A stretch of DNA of 64,000 nucleotides from Colius striatus (taxonomy: Eukaryota; Chordata; Aves; Coliiformes; Coliidae), in the NCBI RefSeq assembly GCF_028858725.1, contig NC_084767.1, forward strand, positions 18,863,895 through 18,927,894. Reading direction: 5' to 3'. Under the pieces are notes generated by a model. It was not told the DNA's origin. It worked only from the letters and a program-made list of their open reading frames with translations, and did not search any database. This document shows, piece after piece, positions 32,421 through 61,150 of this stretch. The translations under genes and the position numbers were made by a program. Each line of letters starts with the position of its first letter. The first letter of the stretch is position 1.

Positions 32421-35400
32421 TTTATTTCATGGTATGAACATGCTCCAGGGACACAACACTGATATTTACAGTGTAATGAATAAAGTTTAATCATAAACAA
32501 AAGAATAATCAGAAATAAACTGAGTTAAGAGAACCAATAAATAAGAAGATAAATTATACAAAGTAGCAGTTTTCCCTCTACACAGGACTGGCAAAGCAGA
32601 ACTGTTGAGAAAAGTGAAAGCTGGACGTGCAGACAGTGTAGCCAGTGAAAGGCACTAAGGACCATTTTCCCCTCCTCTTAAAGAATCAGGAACAAGTGAA
32701 ATATGAAGTAATTCACTTACACAACAGCAAACAACAGAAAGCATGAAAAACTTCAATGTTAAGGTCAACATTCTGGAATGAGAAGAATCTTCTGGTAGCA
32801 AAATGCAAAGATGAGCACACACACTGTATATATTATGGTAGTATGGTCTTTGATAAACACTACAGAGCACCTACTGACCTGGGATGAGAATGGCTGTATT
32901 AAGCTCTTAAACCCTACACAAACCAAACCTCTTCCTCATTAAAACATGTCATGGACCCATTAGACATTCAGATTGTCTGGGGCTACAAAGAGGGCCCATA
33001 TGGTAAACCTGCAAGCCAGACTCCCTGGTTTTAAAAGGAAGTTCCCAGAACTTCAACAATCACACCAATTAAAAGGTAAGTCAGGCTGACAGAGAATCCT
33101 GACCACGACAGTGTTTCAATTCAAATGAAGTCCTCTTGTAAGAGCTGGTAATTTGTTCTCCAAACCACTGTAACAGCAGATTACCACAGTTTCTCCAATC
33201 TGCTAGTTACAAAGGTGTGCAAGCAATTGTTTGTTTTCTCTGCCCAAGGCTGAATTAAATATGTGGAGTACTATTATTTCAGCAGCAGGACTATTAACAC
33301 TGACCCAATCAAAGCATTTGCCTTTATAGTTAAGTTCTAAATAGTTTAATTGCAGTGTCACAGTTCTCAGTAGTTTCTTTAAGCCACTGATGTCTGCCAA
33401 GGAAAAGGCTTTCAGTGGTCTTTGAAAGAACATGGCAAGAGAAACTCCCTTAAAAACAGATAATTCAACAAGTCTTAGCATCAACAAGGCATTGCACAAA
33501 AGGGAAACAGTTATCCCCAGTTCTGAGAACCAGTCCAGGCCTGAAGTACACAGCTGTCTGTCTGCTGGGGCTCAGAACTGACATAAGGCCTAAGACAAAA
33601 GCTATCTTCAGTCTGTCACCTTTGCTGAGGAGTATAACACAGGAGCTCTACCCAAGCACACTCAAAAGGAAAATCAGCTCTTCAAGAGCAAAACCAACCA
33701 CAGCTCAAGAGTGACAAAAACTGAGTTATTTACCTCTAAGTGCTAGACTAGAGAAAAATGATAGCGTCTGTATTTGTATCTCATGTGAACTTAGCTGACA
33801 AAGCCAGAGCTTGTATGAACTTAGGTGACACTCCTTCCCCCTCAAAAGAGGGAGCAGTATGTCCTTCTAGGTCATGGTCCTGAAAAACACATTTAAAAGA
33901 AAACAGGGAAAAGCTGACAACTCAATTAGAATAGCACTGAGTATACATCCAGAAAAAAGTACACTTTCACAAGACCAGTTTGAACTGTTGCAGACCCTGT
34001 GACAGATCCATTAAGAGCCATAAGGTACCTCCAGTTGTGCATCATGACAGTGAGGAAGGGCTATCAAATTTTAACTCCTCAAACTACTTCACAAGAACAT
34101 TTTGGTGAGTGGAAGTGTGGCTACTAGCAAGACCTCAGGACACCTACGGAGATGTTTTCTTTCTGACATGCTTAAGGATTTCATTTCTCCTATTAGCAAC
34201 CCCAGCTTTTTAAACTTGCAGGCAGCAGTACATGAAGCTTACAGTTCATTACCCCCACCCTGGGTGGGAACAGCTGGGATATCTGACAGCACTTAGGACA
34301 TACTGGTGTGCTCCAGTAGGAGCTAGAAAGCGCATACTATCCAAAGATGCATTTTTTCTGTTCCACAAAAACAATGAATTAAAGTGATAAGTGTCTATTA
34401 GCAGCATTAATATCAAAGAAAAAGAGCAGCCACCACAAATAAATGGTTATTATGAAACCAGCATATTTTTCCCCTCTCACAGTACAGCCAGAAACTCACT
34501 ATGTTACAGTCTACAAAGGAACACAAACAGCATCAGCTATTTCAGAGGATATTACTGTCCTGAGAAAACTGAGCAATTCATGCCTGTTTTAACGCAGGCA
34601 AGTCAAACCCATCCTCAGTGTAGAGCACTGGTCCAGCACCCTTGTATCCAGGGATGAGAACACAGCCACAACACTCCATCCGAAGGCTGAAGCCAAGTCC
34701 CAGTGCTACAGCATTCCCTGTCTCTGCTGTTCAGGTTACAAAACAATGCACATACATTTAACAAATCCTAGCTCAGAACAACAAAAAGTAGCCAAAGCAA
34801 TGCTGCAACACAGCCTTAAAAGGAGGGAAAACAGCCTTCTATTGCCTCTCTGCAAAGACCTCATTCTCCAGAGTCAGCAGATCACACAAATAAGCTAAGT
34901 AAACACTACTTCGACACTTTTTTTTTTCCTCCAGTTGCACTCAGAGCATAGTCCCCTCCCAGAAATCTCAGGCTTTTGTAGTTCATGTTTCCCCTACCCA
35001 ACTAATTTCTTTGTACAGCAAATAAAAGGGAAAAGGACCAACAAGTTAACAGTCAGTGAGGAGTATTTAAATAAAAGGGTCTGATGCTTTTAAAGGTTTG
35101 CAGCAGCCACATTCACACACAGTTCAGTGCAACAGAGGACAACAGTGAAAAGCTGCCAGTTATGTGCAAAGCAGGGCATACATAAGATTTACCAGCCTTA
35201 AATGTGGGGATTTCATCAACTGTTTTGAGCTAATGTGTCTAGCACTTAAACACATATCTAGGACCATTATCTTCTATACATCTCAACAAGGATTGCCAAC
35301 AAGAGCTCCCCTGCACAACACATTTAACACATGGAATATCACAACCATCATATAGACCAGTTTAATATTATGTTAATATAACATACAATATACAGGCAAC

Positions 35401-35554
35401 TAAGGAAAAATACATTATTTTTTTAAAATAAGACTCCATTCCAGCAAGGCATGGATTTTCTAGCCATGTCAAATCATAACATCTCTTGAATTCCATATTC
35501 TGGCCAAATCTGATACACTCACTGATTTTCACAGCCATTCTGAACACGTCCCAC
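32421..35554 (-). other. KIF3A: KIF3A 3'UTR (inferred extent)
   Basis: The - strand downstream of the stop has no coding exons. Candidate poly(A) signals on that strand are ATTAAA near 35361-35366 (short UTR of about 200 nt) and AATAAA at 32421-32426 (UTR of about 3.1 kb). The long form agrees with the generally long KIF3A 3'UTR in vertebrates; RNA data would be needed to choose. Confidence 0.45.

Positions 35555-52742
<17,188 letters not shown>

Positions 52743-52834
<92 letters not shown>
52743..52834. repeat. KIF3A: GGC/GCC trinucleotide run, about 30 units, in the KIF3A 5'UTR
   Basis: Ninety-two bases of pure GGC repeats on the + strand (GCC in the KIF3A transcript) begin at the base next to the KIF3A start codon, ATG at 52742-52740. 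The GCC repeat itself supplies the GCCGCC Kozak context. It is uninterrupted as given, so length polymorphism between individuals and assembly error in length are both likely. Confidence 0.95.
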
Positions 52835-53060
52835 GCAGGCAGGGAACGGCCCCGAGCGCGAGACACCCGCCCGGCGGCACAACGGAACAATAACAGCAGC
52901 GCGCCTGCGCCCGCCCCGCGCCGCCCCGGCCCGCAGCCAATCCCCGCGCGCTGCGGAGGCCAAGCACCCAATGGCTGGCGAGGAAAGGAGGGGCCCGCGC
53001 CGCCGCTCGCCGCCATAGGTGCAGCTGCAGCCAATGGCGGAGCGGAGCGGCGGGCGGGGC

Positions 53061-53074
53061 GTCGCCATGGGAAC
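53061..53074. promoter_or_regulatory. KIF3A: RFX X-box-like motif upstream of KIF3A
   Basis: GTCGCCATGGGAAC fits the relaxed RFX X-box pattern RYYNYY-N(1-3)-RRNRAC: half-site GTCGCC, two-base spacer AT and half-site GGGAAC. It lies about 320 bp upstream of the start codon, beside a CCAAT box. RFX factors control many ciliary genes, which suits KIF3A. Occupancy is inferred. Confidence 0.5.
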
Positions 53075-53260
53075 GGCGCGGGGCGCGGCGCGGGGTCACT
53101 GCGGTGCGGTGGCGGCCGAGTGCGGGGGGCGGGATCAGCTGCAACGCTCCGCTCGGGCAGTCTCCGAGCGGCTCAGGAGAGCGCCGGTTCTGGGCTTGGC
53201 GAGGCGCCGGGACTGCCACGCCTCCGCGGGGCTCACTAGGCGCTGGGCATTCTGACAGGG

Positions 53261-55276
53261 CTCCATGGCTCTGACAAGGCAGCAGCCCCAGCCTGTTCTC
53301 CACACTGTCAGAAAACCTGTGCCTCACGCCCCTCAGGTACTTCTGTATGCCCAGGCCTTCAGCAGCTGTTCCAGCCCCACTCCCCTCTGCACTGCCTTTG
53401 CTCAGACATCGAGGCCTGGCATCCCAGAGCCAGGATGGGGATAACCAGCAGAAAGCATCATGCACTGAAAGCGAGGGTTGTGAGGCACTATATTTTTGCC
53501 AAGGGGCTGTAGGCAGGAGCAGGGATGTGGACAGGATTGATAGGGGGCTTCCAGGCGAGTTTCTGATCTCACCCACCAAACTCCATAATGTGTCTCAGAG
53601 CCAAGCACAGCACAAGCCAGTGACGACAGGACGGGGCTGTGCCCTTACCTGTAGCTTAGAGTCACCGACTAAGTCAGGGAGCTGGAGGACAAGACGCTCA
53701 GCAAGCGCAGTTGCTTTGCAGATTATGCATTGCCACAGTATTACTCAGAGGTGTTTCCTATGCAAAGATTTGTAGACTAATAGAGTAATTTAGCACCTAA
53801 AAATGTATAACCCAAAGGGCTGCTGAGAGAACAGGGAGTTGTGTGTGGGCAGACAAAGCTGAGGAACAAAAGAAGATTGAATGTAAAATACTGGAACCAT
53901 CTACTCACAAAAACGCTGTGTGAGAAAAACAAAGGAAGCAGCAGCCAAGGTGAAAGCTGAGGAGAGTGGTTGCAAGAGGTAGAGAGATTCTGATAGGAAG
54001 CAAACACGGAGTGAGACATGGGTGCTGTCAGAGTGGCCAAGCCCAGGGAGGGGACAAGGGTGCATATGCTCCATAAAACACACAAAACAAGGATCCTTCC
54101 CAGCATCTGGAAGGAAAACAGCTCCTGGCAGGCACTGGGAATGGTGCAGGTTCAGCAAAAGGGTATTTTGGACAGGGCTATGCCTTCCTTTAACTTCACC
54201 CTCCCCCACACACACCCCACACCCCCCACCCCAGCTACAGAGGATAAAATTTTCTGTTCATCAGACTGGGCTGGTGAACCTTCTCCAGCTCTCCCTCTGC
54301 TGAAATGATCCAGGAAGGCAGGTTTGGATGCAGTGAAAGCCAAAGTCATGTGCAGTTCCTGCTTGCAGTTTTAGAAACACAGAACAGTTTCCAGAGGATC
54401 CAAATCAATTTGGGGGTGTTAATGGAGCTGTAGTGATAATGGTGTGAGTGTCCAGAAAATACTGATGACAGAGCCCAGATGCACCAGTTTTTACAAAGAA
54501 AACCAGAAACTTTATATCCAGTAACATCTTCGTTCTGCTATTAGAGACACCAAAATGTAAGCATAGAAATACTGTCTTTCAGGCTGAGATGTTCCCACTG
54601 CTTTGTTCCCATATGGTATTATTCAGAGATGTTTACTTCACGTAAATACTTGCTTAGTATTTCAATAAGACATGTTTAGTCTGGAGAGTGGAGTTTCCAA
54701 AGTGTCCATGTTGAGTGGCTTCAACTGAGAAAGATTAAACTGCTTTAAGGAAAACTGTTAACCGGGAATTAATAAACCTCCTGAGAAGGGCCATCTTTGA
54801 GCCTTTGTATGGAAGCAATAGACCTCTATTTCCCAGAAACTTGAAATCTGGTGATAATGGGTTGTAATAGCTCTGCAAATGGAGAGCTGAATGTGTGAAA
54901 CAAGGAAAATGGAGTATAGTAACTGCTTGACCCAAGGTCACTGAAGCAAGCCTTTCCAGAGCCTGGGAGGGAAAAAGCTTGTCTGCACTGTTGTTTAGCC
55001 ATCTGACATGTTTTCTTTCATCATGAGCTTCCCTTAGGAGAAAATGGGTGACAAGATTGCTCTGTCTGCAAACAAACAAGTCATATGGCCTCTCCTGACT
55101 TAGCTCTCAGCATTGGAAATGCATCACAAGAGGAAATCATGCTTACTGCAAGGAGTTGGAATGTTGCTTTGTAATTCTTTTCCAGCAGCTCCCATCAGGG
55201 AAACTGGCTTAGAGTTGCCATGAGGTGCCTTGGCCCTCTAAAGAGCTCAAGATTTGCCTGCTTCCTGGCAAGTGAC
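53261..55276. other. Upstream flank of KIF3A without recognised genes
   Basis: Two kilobases of ordinary intergenic sequence. There is a C/A-rich low-complexity patch at 54199-54236. I see no exon of the cyclin gene CCNI2 that lies next to KIF3A in mammals, nor a mobile element. Confidence 0.5.
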
Positions 55277-56413
55277 TGTGGTGGTGTCCATCAAGTCATA
55301 AAATCATTCCCCCTCCTAAACTGGACAGCAGAGAGAGAGAAAAATAATGAGCGGTTTCTGAGTTGAGATAAGGATAGAGAGATCATTCAGCAATTAGCGT
55401 CACGGGCAAAACAGACTCAGGGAGAAAAAGGTTTGATTTACTAAAGGAACAATATGAACAGGGAGATGAGAAACTGAATCTTAAAACACTCCTGCTACCC
55501 CTCCCTCTTCCCAGGACTCTCCTTCCTTCCCGCCCCAGCAGCACAGGGGATGGGGGATGGGGGTTGCGGTCAGATGGTTACAGATGGACTTTGCCGCTGC
55601 TGCTTCTCAGGGGAAGGCCTTCTCACACTTCCCACTGCTACAGTGTGGGGTCCCTCCCATGGCAGACAATCCCTCATGAACTTCTCCAGTGTGGGTCCTT
55701 CCCATGAGCTGCAGCTCCTCACAAACTGCTCCAGCATGGGGCCACCCACAGGCACAGCTCCTCATACTCTGCCCCAGCGTGGGTCATCCACCAGGAGAAC
55801 AGTCCTTCAGGTACTGACTGCTCCAGCCTGAGTCCCTCACAGGATCACAAGTCCTGACAGCAAACCTGCTCTGGCCTGGGCTCCTCTCTCCCCACGGGCT
55901 CCCAGATCCTGCCAGAAACTTGCTCCAACACGGGCTTCCCATGGAGTCACAGCCTCCTTCAGGCATCCATCCGCACTGGTGGGGTCCTCACAGGCTGTGA
56001 GTGGGTCTCTGCTCCCCAGTAGCCTCCATGGACTGCAGGGGCACAGCTGCTTCACCATGGGCTGCACCACAGGTCACAGGGGAGTCTTTCTTTCAGGGTC
56101 TAAGCACCTCCTCCCTCTCCTTCTCCACTGACCTTGGTGTCTGCAGAGATATTTTCACATTCTCGCTCACTATTGCTGCTCCAGTTTAGCAACTGCTCAG
56201 CAGCTTCTTCCCCTTCTCAAATACGTTATTCACAGAGGTGTTACCTTAATCACTCATTGGCCAGGCCTTCGTCAGCTGCAGGGTCCATCTTAGAATTGAC
56301 TGGCCTTAGCCCTGTCAGCTATAGGGGAAGCTTCTGGGAACTCTTTGTTTAAATAAGCCACCCTTGTACCTCACCCCACTACCAAAAAACCTAGCCCAGG
56401 CAAAACCACTACA
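55277..56413 (-). mobile_element. Solo LTR of an endogenous retrovirus, second family (fossil)
   Basis: Read on the - strand the element starts TGTAGTGGTTTTGCCTGGGC and ends in CACCACA, with short inverted termini (TGTAGTGG / CCACCACA), about 1137 bp. The interior carries degenerate repeats of about 55-60 bp (CTCCAGTGTGGGTCCTTCCC-type on +, about 55640-55970) that are typical of a widespread group of avian ERV LTRs. The 3' part has the CTCATCTCCC..TTATCTCAAC pattern seen near the end of those LTRs. Flanking GTGAC and GTGCC may be a 5-bp target duplication with one later change. No internal retroviral genes flank it. Confidence 0.75.
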
Positions 56414-59400
56414 GTGCCTTAGCCAGAGCAGCTAGGATTTGGAAACTGCTGGTTTTCCAGACATTCACGCTAGTAGTATTCTCCCTGTCCTGTTTGGAAG
56501 TCCCCAAGGGACTGCAGAGATACAGTGCTGGTCCTGCCATCTAATCCATCTGAACACAGAAGTCATCCCACAGGGACTGAGCTTGTGGGGAGGAGGAGGA
56601 GGGCCTGTATTTGTCCCATCTTATTAATGCCACACGTAAACCAGGTGTTTTTTCATTTTGGCTCAAGTAGTTTTGGGATAAATGGCATAGCATGTTAAGA
56701 GCAGACAATTGATGGTAAAACCATAAACATGTCACAGTAGAGTTAATTGTGCTCGATACCATGTTTCAGGCCCATCTATTCAGGTAGGAGAAGAAGGATT
56801 TCACTGACAGAAACCCAGCCCCACTAGCTCAGCTGCTAAGGCAAGCCAAGATGTGGCTGGAGGAAGCTGTAACACTCAATGGCCTCCGTGCACAATGGGA
56901 ACAGCTCAGTTGCAATAGTGGAGAAATGCTATTTTTTACCAAGTGTTTTTACTACCAAATAAAGCAAAAGAGTGGAAAAGATAAAACGAGGAATCATATT
57001 CAATTAATTGGGGAGTCAATTCTGTCTGCTCTGTGCAGCTGTTCAGCCTTTTAGTTCTCCCACAGTAATGCTCAAATATGTGTGATAGGGTCATGTAACA
57101 ACAATCAAAGTAAGTTCTTCCTCTCACCTCAATGGACCTTTGAATAAGGTATTAAAATGAAAAAAAATTGTGTACCTTTTGCCTCGTGCCTTGGGAGAGC
57201 CATAAACCTGAATTCTGTGGTCCCCATGCTATGCAAATTCAAGGGCTGTTAAAAAAGAAATCTTGAAGAGTAACCCAAACCCTGCTCCTGACTCCAGTTT
57301 CTCTCTCCCTGCTGAGGCTGAGTGAAGCACGTGCTGCATCAAGGCTTTACTTTTCTCAGGAGGGGGAAATAACAAGCAGACTCAGCACCATGCAAGCGCT
57401 GGGTTGGGTGGTTCACAGGCGCTGTGCAAGAGGAGAGCTGTTTGCCTCCCTGTGCAATACAACCCAGTATAGCCCGTGTCACCACAGCACAGCCTGACAC
57501 CAATAAGTGCTTTAAACTCCTCTGAAATTTGCCCTTGCCCTCGCTCTATAGACACAGCCAACAACTGTTCTTCATTTCAAGCCTCCAGACATCTGAAGTG
57601 TTAATTAGAGCACTTAGAATGATTTGGGTCTTCCTTTGGAGATATGTTAACAAAATCATCAAAGCACTATTTGTCTTTTTTTCCTTCCCCTCAAGGCACA
57701 GATATCTCTCTGTTACTAGAAAGCAGTTCTCTATAGTGCAGAACTAAGCTCCTAGTTCCAGCTTTGCCCTTAGCTGCCAGCATCTTTTAACTGGTTGTTG
57801 GCAGCAGTGATGGTAAGGGATCTGTTTTTCCTGGCTCGATTACTGACTGGGGATATAGGGAGTATGTAATCAGGTTATACAGAATGCAGGTACTATGTTT
57901 GGCAGCAGATTGAGGGAGCACTCAGTGTCTTTGCTGGGGAAGGCTTTTAAGCACGTATATATATAAAAACCCCCATACACATATATATATATATGAACTC
58001 CAGTGTTTTATGAGAGTCCACTGATTAACAGCCCTTGATAGAAGTGTTTGTGTGAACGAAGGTCCAAATGCTGAGATAAGTACAAAGATCTCATTACCAT
58101 ATGGTTGTCTCTGCTGAACAGAAGACATTTGCATTATTACTTTTGATATTTTAGTTTTGAAACCACTATTTTTAACCAAACAGGGTGGGAGGTGGGGAGA
58201 GCAACATTTTCTGCCACTGAAGCAACAGTAAAGTTATGAGTTGAACTGAATGGTGAAGCTCTCAATTCTAGTTAGATCAACACTGGAATTTAGCAAAATC
58301 CTGTTACTACCTCAGCAGAGAAGACGAATAACATTGTATTGTAAATAACATGGCATTGCATAATCTAAAAATTGTGGGGAGAAAAATAGCACCAAGAGAA
58401 GGATTTCTTTTTTTTTCACTTTGGATTTACTTGCTGTATTTCCAGCGTTGAACGAATCTTCCTGCAGCTAAACTAACTCAGAAGCAACTGTAACTTAACT
58501 GAAAGTTTGAGACTTGTGCATCTGTCATAGAATGACATTTTTTTCCCACAGCCTGTTTTCTTCTCCTCCCTTCAGGTCTAATTAAAATATCTTCAGTGCA
58601 TAGCAATATCCTGCCTTGTATTTGCAGCAAGAAACCGTGAAGAGGATAAGCTCTGTACATTTAATTACAAATACACTAAACTCATCTCTTGTGTTCAAGT
58701 TGTTTGTGTTTCCAGGTCTTCCGACAACCTGGGCATAATGCAGAAATGTTGACTTGTTCACCACTGGTAGTCCTTAAAGGGTGACAGTAACGTTTTCTGT
58801 TCCATTTCATTGTTTGGTAGAACTCTGACCTTTATGGATGAAGGACTTGTGCTTGCTTATATAACAGATGTGTCTCCCTCCTCCAGCCCTGAAAGCTCCC
58901 TCCTCTCTTCAGAATCCACAGCTCACAGCAAAGCTTAGTCTCAGGGATCACTCAAAGTACACAGGCATAGCTTTGTGCACACAGCTCAGAGCACTGCAGT
59001 TCTGTGGCGATGGGAGGTGAGACTGAGTAGAGGTTCTTCAGAGGAAGCTTAAAACAGAGGAGTTTGCTTGGCATTGAAACTGGTTTCTCAGTCTGGTGAG
59101 GAAATTATTCAGGTCTGCACCTCAGCGTGGGCTTATAGAATCAGCAGCTACCCCTGTAAGTGAGAGATCACATGGGACAATCTCTCATGGCAGAAGTATG
59201 CTGGTAGACTTATTCTGACATTTACAAACATGAGCCCAAAGCAATTCAGAGGACAGTTCTCCCTTTTCCTTCTTTCTATTTTGGAAAAGATCAGGAAACC
59301 CAGGAGCTGGAGTCAGACACTCACGTCTCTTTGAGCACCCTCTGCTGCAGTGAAAGGCTCTTACCAGCCTGTTCTGGGAGGTGTCAAGCTCTGGTTGCTG

Positions 59401-59680
59401 TGGTTGCTCTTTCAGCTAAAAAGGAGATGCGGAGTTGATGGCTGCAGGACACAGGGCAACCAAAACAGGCTGACAGGAAGCAGAGCACAGCTGCAGGCTG
59501 GGACCCACTGAGGCAGCACTAAGGAGGCTGACAGGGCCAGAGGAAGTGCAACGGTCAGTCCTCATGGAGGATGGCAGACAGCTGGGAAAGCTGTTTCCTG
59601 GAGCATCCTGCTTAGCACTTTGGGCCTTGTATAAACTCATCAGAGCCCTGCACAATTCAGAGAAACACACACAGCACCGT
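56414..59680. other. Intergenic region upstream of the SEPTIN8 3' end
   Basis: About 3.3 kb without a recognised gene. It includes an AT/CA microsatellite patch at 57955-57994 and a T tract at 58407-58417. Open frames here are short, lack family similarity and are not supported. Confidence 0.5.
57955..57994. repeat. TA/CA microsatellite
   Basis: Two runs of alternating TA (57956-57965 and about 57980-57994) are separated by AAAACCCCCATACAC. It is simple-sequence DNA with no other visible role. Confidence 0.7.
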
Positions 59681-59696
59681 GTAGGACGTTGGCTGC

Positions 59697-60984
59697 TTTA
59701 TTTGCTTCTATGTTTTTTATCTTACAGGTAATGCCATCAGTGACGATGCTCACAGCGCAGAGCGGTGGTGTCTCCGGCTGAGATCATGAGAATGGAGAGA
59801 GTTATTATACTAGGTAAGCTTCACTGGGATCTTTACACAGCAACACCAATGGATTTTCTTAAACATTGTAAGCACTAAGTTTTGCAATTTGTTTTTTCTT
59901 TAAAGAAACAGCTCCTTATCAAATAAGACTAGAAAACACAGATGTGCACACATACGCACACCCACACGTCCTTCCCAAAGTGCTTTGCAAACTACCTGTT
60001 CTTTGCTCTCTGCAAGTCTTTTGAAGAATGGTACAGTGATTTTTTAATATTTTTTAAAATTTATTTTTAAAATTTTCTACTATTTAAAACTTTTCATTTT
60101 GCTCAAAAAAATTACTCCCATCTTTAAAGGACAACTGAAATGGACGTTAAAAAGATTCCCATAATGCACAACTATATGTCTTTTGATTTTCTTTTTTAAA
60201 TACACACTGCAAAAATATTTCTAACTATTTCCATTCTATTAATACTGTACATAGAAAGCTGTCAGAGTTTTGCTACATTTCACACACAGGTTTTTTTTCT
60301 TAAACCTTTTCATCCCACTAAGTATTCACCTTTGTTCTAGGCAATGAGACTACCCCAATCTGGCACTTAGTTCACATTGCAGTTACTAAACATTTGATAG
60401 AAACAATTGAACTTCGTCTTCAAGAAACGATTGTGTGCTAGTAAGGCAAAAATCATGTGATACAAACACATCCTGGATCCCTTTTTTAAGATTATGTGCA
60501 AATATTAAGCCATCTTAGGCTGCTGATTGTAAAAACTGCCTTTCTTAGGTGCTTGTTTCCTCGGTAAATTCAGAGTACAGTCATTATTATTGACTGGTTT
60601 TACTCTACTCAAATCTGCTGGCCTGAACTGAATCTCCTGGACAGCAATCCTGATAACACAGAAACTTCAGAAATTGTTAGGAAACACAGACCTTGTACAT
60701 TCATTATAAGCTCAAAAAAGCCCGGTTCGATGGTTGGCAAGTACAAACACAAAACACACACAAAAAAAAAAGGGGGGGGCAGAAGGGAACCCTTTAGGTT
60801 TCCTGGTATGAGGTGAAATTAAGTCTGTACTTCTGGTTGATAACATTTGAAAACATATGAAGTTCACTGACCTCTGCTTTTGTTTAATATATATACACAC
60901 ACATACACACACGCACACTTTATCTTCTCTCCAGTTCCTTGCCATGGTGATGTCCAACTGGCCCCATCTACTACATGGGCTGCC
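59697..60984 (-). other. SEPTIN8: SEPTIN8 3'UTR with poly(A) signal
   Basis: Downstream of the SEPTIN8 stop, the - strand runs 1.3 kb to AATAAA at 59697-59702, which is followed by a GT-rich stretch (GGTGCTGTGTGTGTTT, 59662-59677), a good cleavage context. The UTR is AT-rich and includes a TG/TA microsatellite (60886-60918) and homopolymer runs at 60762-60779. Confidence 0.65.
60886..60918. repeat. TA/CA microsatellite in the SEPTIN8 3'UTR
   Basis: The + strand reads (TA) then (CA) repeats with a few T and G interruptions; in the transcript this is a UG/UA-rich run starting about 66 nt after the stop codon. Confidence 0.8.
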
Positions 60985-61150
60985 TCAGACGAATCCTTCC
61001 CTCCATGTTGCACTCTTGACCAAACAGCTGCAGCACTGTATGGCGTGCCACCAGCTATTGCAGTTTAAGGGCTCCACATTGGTTTTGGTGATCATCACCT
61101 TGGAGCTGGAGAGGCTGACTCCTGCTTGGTTTCCTGTTATTACTGATCTG
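60985..61150 (-). CDS. SEPTIN8: Septin-8, last coding exon (long isoform)
   Basis: Septin-8 is a filament-forming GTPase of the septin cytoskeleton. This 166-nt exon follows a strong T-rich acceptor (15 T then AG at 61151-61152) and encodes 54 residues plus [23 protein letters not shown] and [18 protein letters not shown] align closely with the human long-isoform end ([37 protein letters not shown]). The GTPase domain and coiled coil are encoded beyond the right edge of the window. The Cys-Cys-Ser-Cys cluster is a likely palmitoylation site by analogy with reports on this isoform. Short septin-8 isoforms lack this exon, so its use is probably alternative. Confidence 0.93.

Noticed and set aside
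53261-55276. Search for a divergent partner gene sharing the KIF3A promoter
   Set aside because: No exon with family similarity was found on the + strand; only promoter motifs in a permissive orientation.
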